From Trichomonas tenax (lineage: Eukaryota; Parabasalia; Trichomonadida; Trichomonadidae): DNA of 10,424 bases. The position numbers were made by a program, and so were the translations under genes. The notes beneath the pieces were generated by a model. It saw nothing but the letters and a program-made list of their open reading frames with translations, did not search any database and had not been told where the DNA came from. This document shows positions 5,851-10,424 of this stretch, in pieces. The first letter of the stretch is position 1; the number at the start of each line of letters is the position of its first letter. The stretch is from NCBI GenBank assembly GCA_023091735.1, contig JALKBU010001486.1, positions 1 to 10,424 on the forward strand. Direction: 5' to 3'.

Positions 5851-6819
5851 TTATGGAAGGAAGTAGATAACAGCAACTTTGTGGAAGAGATCACTTGAGT
5901 ACTTCTTCTGGATGAACTTAGACTCCTGACGGCTCTGCGACAGCATGTTCTTGATTTCACACAAGCACTCTGCCATTTTAGCCTCAGAATAGCGAGTATA
6001 TCCTTCAAGCTTCGGTGTCCATGGTTCCTGACGCCATGCGACGCGCGCTGCGTAAATAGACGCAGCTGCCATCATCGAGAAATTCTTTCCGAAGAAGAAC
6101 TCCGATGTTTGGCAAAGTTCAAGGATATAGCGTGAGTAGAGTAGGAAATCCTGTTCCTCATCTTCCACACGCTGGAATAGTGTCAAAAAGAAGAGCCCTG
6201 TGCCAAACATTGTCCCGAATTTTGTTGCATTTGAGATTTCGATTTCTGTAGCGAAAAGCTCTTCACGAGAGAATCTGCTCTTTGTCAAGCACACTAAATC
6301 ATCAGACTGTGCTGGGAAAATGTCTTCTATTTTCGAAGACATCAAGAAAGTCGCACAGGCATATAATAGAAGCTTTCCCTTTGGAATCTTGATAGAAGTG
6401 ATGACCTGGTCGAATAATCCGATGAATCTGTAGATAGTATTCGTTGTTAATCCGAGTTTGTAATGAATAAGGACAATTTTATCGACCATTATATTTCTGT
6501 CACGGAAAGAGATCTCGTTCTGATTGAATGCGATTGTTTGGCGCGATTTTTCTTTCTCTCTGAGCGTTTTATAAATAATATGTTGATACGGACAAACGTC
6601 TAAGGCGTCCAATGGATCTCCTATCTGGCAGGGCATGAACTTAAAATCAAAGTCACCGCTGTAATCTTCAATGTATTCAATGATATTCGCTGATGTTGAT
6701 CTGAGAATCGATGGTTTCTGCGCTGTTTCCGGATTTACATGTCTCCTCACCTTTGCCGCTGTGTATTCTGCAACGCTGTTCCTCCTAAGACCGAGTGGCT
6801 GCCTTGCAGGTCTCGACAT
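5851..6819 (-). CDS. Mitotic (A/B-type) cyclin
   Basis: A 322-residue cyclin, expected to bind and activate a cyclin-dependent kinase in cell-cycle control. RQPLGLRRN at residues 6-14 is a perfect destruction box (RxxLxxxxN), the APC/C recognition signal of mitotic cyclins. The N-terminal cyclin box spans roughly residues 90-205. RNIMVDKIVLIHYKLGL matches the MRAILVDWLVEV helix of cyclins A and B, SSKIEDIFPA matches the SK-YEEIYPP segment, and FSREELFATEIEISNATKF matches the next helix. The C-terminal box follows (about 206-318), with AAASIYAARVAW. A Lys replaces the usual Trp of the hallmark helix. The length is short for animal cyclin B but ordinary for protists. The ATG sits just downstream of an AT-rich leader and directly precedes the destruction box, which supports this start. 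No intron is apparent. The neighbour at 7354 is on the same strand, 534 bp upstream. Confidence 0.85.
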   Translation of the reverse strand: MSRPARQPLGLRRNSVAEYTAAKVRRHVNPETAQKPSILRSTSANIIEYIEDYSGDFDFKFMPCQIGDPLDALDVCPYQHIIYKTLREKEKSRQTIAFNQNEISFRDRNIMVDKIVLIHYKLGLTTNTIYRFIGLFDQVITSIKIPKGKLLLYACATFLMSSKIEDIFPAQSDDLVCLTKSRFSREELFATEIEISNATKFGTMFGTGLFFLTLFQRVEDEEQDFLLYSRYILELCQTSEFFFGKNFSMMAAASIYAARVAWRQEPWTPKLEGYTRYSEAKMAECLCEIKNMLSQSRQESKFIQKKYSSDLFHKVAVIYFLP

Positions 6820-7353
6820 TCGCTTCTTCTTTAGATTTCGATAATAAAAATTAAACGTACAAGCAAATTTTTAATAGTGAGTTTTTGCTATAAAAATCAG
6901 TCTTCTGTCGATGCAAAGAATCGTATTTTCAAGTTTTTGGTTATCGATAATAATTTTGTGAATTTTTTTCAAAATTTCGTGCGTTTAACTTTTGCTTTAG
7001 CTTCTGAATATGATACCACTACGTGAATTCTATCAATCAATAAGTTTATCGCTTATTTATGCGTTTAACATAAGATTTCCAGAATATCTCATTTATTGTC
7101 TTTTTTATTAATGAATTCATTCAAAGATACACGAATACTATCAGAATTACATAGTAAAAGTGTAATATAACATAGATCAAAAATCATTCAAAATATATAA
7201 CAATAAACAACCATTTTAATCAGAGATTCATTGCTTTTATCGAGATTTATTCTGGTTTATCAAGTGTAAACATATTATTTTGAATTTTTTTGATTTGATT
7301 AAAAATTTGATTTTGAAATGTTATTATAAATATGAGATTCTTTTATTTGAAGT
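6820..7353. other. Spacer between S28 peptidase 3' end and cyclin start
   Basis: This is AT-rich non-coding DNA carrying the cyclin promoter (minus strand) and the peptidase 3' flank. A 33-codon plus-strand frame from an ATG near 7011 (beginning MIPLREFYQ) is too short to call. TCACTATT on the minus strand, about 60 nt before the cyclin ATG, partly resembles a trichomonad initiator but breaks the consensus. The peptidase stop reads TAAA, the form in which trichomonad polyadenylation signals often overlap stop codons. Nothing else stands out. Confidence 0.45.
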
Positions 7354-8949
7354 TTAGTTGTTTGTGTAGTCAGCAGCTGAAAGGAGTGACTGAGCCTGTT
7401 TCTTTCTTGGGATGTAGACGAAGATCCAGGATGAGAAGATGATGACTACGACGGCAACGACTGGAACAGAGATGCCGACGATGATCGCGATATCGAAGGA
7501 GGACTTGAGGACAGCGATCTGGTCGCATGTCTCGCCCGTCCAGCCCTGCTTGCAAGCGCACTCACCATCAAGTGGGATACCGTTGACGCAGTTTGTGCGC
7601 ATGTTCATCCAATTATGCATTGACTCAATGATCCTTGCCTGGGCAATTGTGAGGTTGCTATCGAGCGAAGCGTTGTAGACACCGAGGTCAGCGCAGTGTG
7701 ACTCGCCTGGGATGACGACAGCATGGCGCTGGATGAACTCGTTTGCTGTCTGGACACCGAGTGTTGACCATGGGTCGACATCACCATTAGCGAAGAAGAT
7801 GCGTGTCTGCTGTGGGTTGTTGGAGCCATAGCGATTGTTGACTTCTTTGTCATCGCATGTTGAAATGCCGAAGAGTGTCTGGCAGACTGTTGAGAAGTAA
7901 GAAATGTTGAGGAGCTCGGAGCGAAGAACTCCGTTGCTGGATGTCTGGAACCATCCAACTTCGTTGCATGTCATGTAAGACCATGAGCGGGAGTTTGCGT
8001 TATCATCGTTTGGATTTGTGCTTGTAGCCTGGAGGAGATCGAAGTCTTCTGGCTTGGCACTGCGCTTAGCAAGCAATTTGTTGAATGCTTCGATGTAAAT
8101 TCCTTCATATTGGTCCTCGGATGTGGCATTGGCCATTTTCTGGCAGTATTCATCGAGAAGTTGGTATTTTGAGTTGTATTGAACTGTGGCAGACAAAACA
8201 TCAGCAATTATGTAAAGTGCTGAGAGATTGTTTGTTTCCTGCTTGATACCATACTTATCCTTGAAAGCGTTGATCTGAGTAGCATCACCTGATCTAACGG
8301 CCTTGTCAGCTAAGTCGAAAACATACTTTGTTCTCTCAAGGCATGTTGGAGCGGACTTGTTTGTCTGTTCAGCGACATATTGGTCGTACTCTGGGAACTC
8401 GTTCTTGATGTTGACAGGAGCAGAGGATGACCACGAAGCAACAGCAAGATGTGGATATTTAAGGCGGAACCATGAGGAAAGAGCGCCCGGATATGATCCA
8501 CCAACGACAATGACCTTGATTTTGCTGGATTCTACAGCCTTTTCGTGCTTGTAGATGTAGAGCTCGATGAAATCAGCAAGATCTGCAAGAGCTTGGTCAA
8601 TTGTCAAGTAAGCGTAGTTATCTGTTGTAAGCTGATCGAATGGCATTGACTTACCAAAGAAACGGTGCTCGAGGGCGAAAACAGCGGCTTTTTCTCTGGC
8701 AGCCAATTCCATATAAGAGCCTTTCGCCACAGAATTAGCGGAGAGTGTTGCCTCACCGCCGATGTAGAGGATGGCTTTCTCAAATTTGCCATCTACGTAT
8801 GTCAAGTTTTCGAGAAATCTCTGTGCGTATGTTTGTTCGCTGTGGGTGTTGAAATGGTCGATGCGATTATTGAATGTCTTGTAATCGTCGTCGTTTGCCG
8901 GCGTTTCTGGGATTCTCATCCAGAACGCGAAAGAAAACAAAGCAAACAT
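7354..8949 (-). CDS. Membrane-anchored S28 serine carboxypeptidase with EGF-like module
   Basis: A 531-residue peptidase of clan SC family S28 (lysosomal Pro-X carboxypeptidase, DPP7 and relatives), which typically removes residues next to proline. A short hydrophobic N-terminus (MFALFSFAF) suggests a signal peptide. The fold opens with FNNRIDHFN. The triad is complete: Ser152 in VVGGSYPGALSSWF, Asp392 in NGDVDPWSTLG and His418 in GESHCADLG. Several N-x-S/T sequons (NLT, NKS, NLS, NAT, NIS, NAS) fit a secreted glycoprotein. After the catalytic domain comes a small EGF-like Cys cluster (Cys454, 464, 466, 475; CACKQGWTGETC), one membrane span (about 487-512), a basic stop-transfer IPRKK and a 15-19 residue cytoplasmic tail. 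The predicted topology puts the catalytic domain on the surface or in a lysosomal lumen. An in-frame TAA directly precedes the ATG, fixing the start. The gene is GC-richer than its surroundings, which may reflect high expression. Confidence 0.93.
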   Translation of the reverse strand: MFALFSFAFWMRIPETPANDDDYKTFNNRIDHFNTHSEQTYAQRFLENLTYVDGKFEKAILYIGGEATLSANSVAKGSYMELAAREKAAVFALEHRFFGKSMPFDQLTTDNYAYLTIDQALADLADFIELYIYKHEKAVESSKIKVIVVGGSYPGALSSWFRLKYPHLAVASWSSSAPVNIKNEFPEYDQYVAEQTNKSAPTCLERTKYVFDLADKAVRSGDATQINAFKDKYGIKQETNNLSALYIIADVLSATVQYNSKYQLLDEYCQKMANATSEDQYEGIYIEAFNKLLAKRSAKPEDFDLLQATSTNPNDDNANSRSWSYMTCNEVGWFQTSSNGVLRSELLNISYFSTVCQTLFGISTCDDKEVNNRYGSNNPQQTRIFFANGDVDPWSTLGVQTANEFIQRHAVVIPGESHCADLGVYNASLDSNLTIAQARIIESMHNWMNMRTNCVNGIPLDGECACKQGWTGETCDQIAVLKSSFDIAIIVGISVPVVAVVVIIFSSWIFVYIPRKKQAQSLLSAADYTNN

Positions 8950-9270
8950 TTATTTTTTTCCTGAAACCGCTCTTCACAAAAATAAAAAACGATGAAAGAA
9001 ATAGAACTATCCATTATCCATTATTACTTTTAAATATGATATCTACTGTGTATGGGACTGATATTTTCATTGTTATTTTGCTCAAAAAATGATGATATGA
9101 TTAAAAATTTACAATTCTTTTCTATGACCAAACTTCCTGTATCGTCGGTTTAGGTATTTATCAAAATTCAGACGAAATGAGCTAAACTAGAAATATAAAC
9201 TCAAGACAACATTGTAGCATTCATGAATAATGGGAAGAAATGGATCGTTTTGTATTTTATTTGGATTGTA
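8950..9270. other. Spacer upstream of the S28 peptidase
   Basis: About 320 bp of AT-rich DNA hold the peptidase promoter (minus strand, right of 8949) and the 3' end of a decayed minus-strand gene. I see no repeat or gene remnant in it, and no clear initiator consensus directly before the ATG. Confidence 0.45.
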
Positions 9271-9483
9271 TCATCGTGGATGTTTTTGATTGGAGATCAA
9301 TATTATTGGAATTTCGGCATCACAGATGAATGTGGATAGATGTGAAAGATTTAAGGGAATTTTCCCGTTTTGTGTGTTTAAAGTGATTACAGTACCTGTT
9401 CCTTCTTTAAATTCTCCAAAATAGCATTGATCAACAGTGATGTTACCTGAATCAGAATGCTTAAATAATAATCTCAAATCCAA
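9271..9483 (-). pseudogene. Beta-helix surface-protein remnant, C-terminal part
   Basis: A 70-codon minus-strand frame has no ATG: it opens just after an in-frame TGA, the first codon is TTG, and it ends at 9271. It contains SGNITVDQCYFGEFKEGTG, then TVITLNTQNGKIPLNLSHLS and TFICDAEIPIIL. The alternating short beta strands with I-x-V-x-x-C-x-F steps resemble the repetitive beta-helix ectodomains of large trichomonad surface proteins (the Pmp-like group). The family is inferred from pattern only. The missing membrane anchor and the upstream stop make it a pseudogene. It probably belongs with the fragment at 9582-9785 as one decayed gene. Confidence 0.5.
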
Positions 9484-9581
9484 TCATTCTTATATATCAC
9501 AAAACACAATCTACTTCATAGATGATCTGAACCCACACAAAATAAGCATATCACAGATATTACATAACCAAGAGAATCTTC

Positions 9582-9785
9582 CTAGTTTTGTTGTAATTTG
9601 CTGACGTGAATTAAATCAGATTTTGAAACTCTTTTTATGCAATATAATATTCTTTGTGTGTGCGCCACACAATGAAAAAATTTAAATATTTTTCTTGATC
9701 GAGAAATGGAAGAGTCAATGATCTTACTCTGAAATGAAGAACTTTCAGAGACATCAACATAGCAATATGGACCATAATAGGAAAC
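9582..9785 (-). pseudogene. Beta-helix surface-protein remnant, upstream part
   Basis: The minus-strand frame is open for 67 codons between TAA at 9788-9786 and TAG at 9584-9582, without an ATG. Its start reads SYYGPYCYVDVSE, then SKIIDSSISRS, matching the plus-strand fragment at the window's right end (SGDFYDGEYCYVDVSE and NKIIDSSISRS). After that, similarity to any gene pattern fades. A one-base length difference next to the TAA, relative to the plus-strand copy, indicates a frameshift further upstream. Another open frame on the same strand (9635-9832) overlaps it, but that frame reads the conserved block out of phase with the likely protein. Confidence 0.5.
9690..9780 (-). repeat. 91-bp inverted repeat, left copy (pairs with 10331-10421)
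   Basis: The reverse complement of this segment matches 10331-10421 at 81 of 91 positions without gaps. Both copies lie within coding remnants of the same surface-protein family, so this is two paralogues in opposite orientation rather than a transposon terminus. The copies are about 550 bp apart, with a decayed ankyrin gene between them. Confidence 0.8.
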
Positions 9786-10044
9786 TTATTAAAATCAAAA
9801 TCCCATTCAGCTGAATGCTGCAATACAGCCAAATTCTTTTTTAGTTAATCATATGTGCATCATAAAGTAACATTATTGAAAGATTTTACAATCTATCATT
9901 CCTATTATTTCATATTATTACTCAATAAACGAAAGCAAAAGTTTTAATTCATTAAAGATTGCTAAATTCGAATCAAAAGTTACATCACTTGAGAAAAGTT
10001 CAAGGATTTAGTTCCTAGTAAAAAAGATAAAATACAATCATTGA
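9786..10044. other. Spacer with weak coding traces
   Basis: AT-rich DNA. The plus strand is open from 9880 to a TAG at 10009-10011 with no ATG, giving 43 residues that include FNSLKIAKFESKVTSLEKSS. This might be an upstream piece of the ankyrin pseudogene that follows, but the length is near chance for this composition. Nothing else is recognisable. Confidence 0.25.
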
Positions 10045-10306
10045 AAAAGCAAAAAAGGTCTGAATTGCATTAAAAAAATATACGAAACATTCAAAAAAAT
10101 TGCAGAAGATTATGACAAAACAGCGTTTTTATTTGATGTGAATGAGATTTCTTGATAACAATTTCACCATTGCAAAGATGCTTGTTGAAGCAGGAGTCGA
10201 TAATATGCATACAACTGATAATCGAAGAAATGCTCTTTCTATTTACTGTCATTATCGAAATCGTGAAGCTGTGAATTATTTATCACGTTCAAAACCACGT
10301 TTGTAG
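10045..10306 (+). pseudogene. Decayed ankyrin-repeat gene, C-terminal part
   Basis: There are two pieces in different frames. Piece 1 (10045-10155) reads LNCIKKIYETFKKIAEDYDK, then TAFLFDVNEIS, and stops. Piece 2 (10142-10306, 54 codons from an ATG that directly follows an in-frame TGA) reads NNFTIAKMLVEAGVDNMHTT, then NALSIYCHYRNREAVNYL. Piece 2 has the ankyrin outline (helix, A-K-x-L-V-E-x-G-x-D turn, second helix starting A-L). Large families of ankyrin genes are known in trichomonads. The change of frame between the pieces, with 14 bp of overlap, and the lack of an upstream start mark it as broken. Its last codons overlap the beginning of a different coding remnant, so a rearrangement joint lies near 10284-10306. 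Confidence 0.6.
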
Positions 10307-10424
10307 TTATCGATCGAAGAGTGGTGATTTCTATGATGGTGAATATTGCTATGTTGATGTCTCTGAAAATTCTCCATTCCAGAACAAGATCATTGACTCT
10401 TCCATTTCTCGATCAGGAGAAGGA
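10284..10424 (+). pseudogene. Beta-helix surface-protein fragment, runs off the window
   Basis: The plus-strand frame reads HVCSYRSKSGDFYDGEYCYV, then DVSENSPFQNKIIDSSISRS, and stays open to the window edge. The C-Y-V-x-V-S and N-x-I-x-x-S-S-I-S steps resemble the repeat ectodomains of trichomonad beta-helix surface proteins. The minus-strand remnant at 9582-9785 is a paralogue (81 of 91 identical bases over the best block). No start codon precedes it: the frame opens inside the end of the ankyrin remnant, so it lacks its N-terminus here. Whether it is open beyond the window is unknown. Confidence 0.5.

Noticed and set aside
7370..8964. Several 60-120 codon ORFs in other frames of the S28 gene
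   Set aside because: They overlap a complete, motif-verified peptidase and are explained by its GC-richer codon use.
9635..9832. 65-codon minus-strand ORF as a gene
   Set aside because: It reads the block shared with 10331-10421 in a frame giving MLMSLK-type sequence. The other frame gives the Cys/Ser-rich beta-helix pattern expected of the family.
1..10424. CRISPR arrays, tRNA or rRNA genes
   Set aside because: No regularly spaced short repeats with unique spacers and no cloverleaf or conserved rRNA segments were seen on either strand.

Overview
The window looks like nuclear DNA of a parabasalid protist, most likely a trichomonad (Trichomonas vaginalis or a close relative such as Tritrichomonas). 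The evidence is strong AT richness in the spacers, intron-less genes with the standard code, a membrane-anchored S28 serine peptidase with a short EGF-like module, remnants of beta-helix surface-protein and ankyrin genes, and dense repeats. No trichomonad-type intron signals or tRNA/rRNA genes were seen. The species is an inference, not a sequence match.

Layout. (1) 1-2535 is an accessory, repeat-driven region. A divergent gene pair (minus-strand gene A, plus-strand Lys/Glu-rich gene) is present twice, about 1436 bp apart, each time around an almost identical 52-53 bp symmetric promoter. Between and after the copies lie mosaics of short repeat modules (called A, B, C and D here). Module D is a 47-nt hairpin present three times, with compensatory base changes in its stem. 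Gene A copy 2 ends at a D edge, a minus-strand gene B remnant ends at a B edge, and a third possible minus-strand remnant (2537-2679) also abuts a D edge. This could be debris of a Maverick/Polinton-like or other large mobile element, but no hallmark gene (polymerase, integrase, capsid, ATPase) is in the window. (2) 2857-3133 is a spacer with a 34-nt inverted repeat. (3) 3418-4974 encodes an alpha-helical armadillo/importin-alpha-like protein. (4) 5037-5653 is a nested foldback element with imperfect 27-nt terminal inverted repeats and an internal hairpin with 81-nt gapless arms. (5) 5851-6819 (minus) is a mitotic-type cyclin with a perfect N-terminal destruction box. (6) 7354-8949 (minus) is the S28 peptidase, with a complete catalytic triad, EGF-like cysteines, one membrane span and a short cytoplasmic tail. 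(7) 9271-10424 is a graveyard of surface-protein and ankyrin gene fragments on both strands, including a 91-bp inverted repeat inside coding remnants.

Three genes look intact and cellular (armadillo-like, cyclin, S28 peptidase). They show no functional link beyond being neighbours, and each has its own spacer. The two Lys/Glu-rich genes are intact but belong to the repeat region. The most promising unexplained signal is the repeated, covarying hairpin D together with its modules and the gene fragments that stop at module edges.
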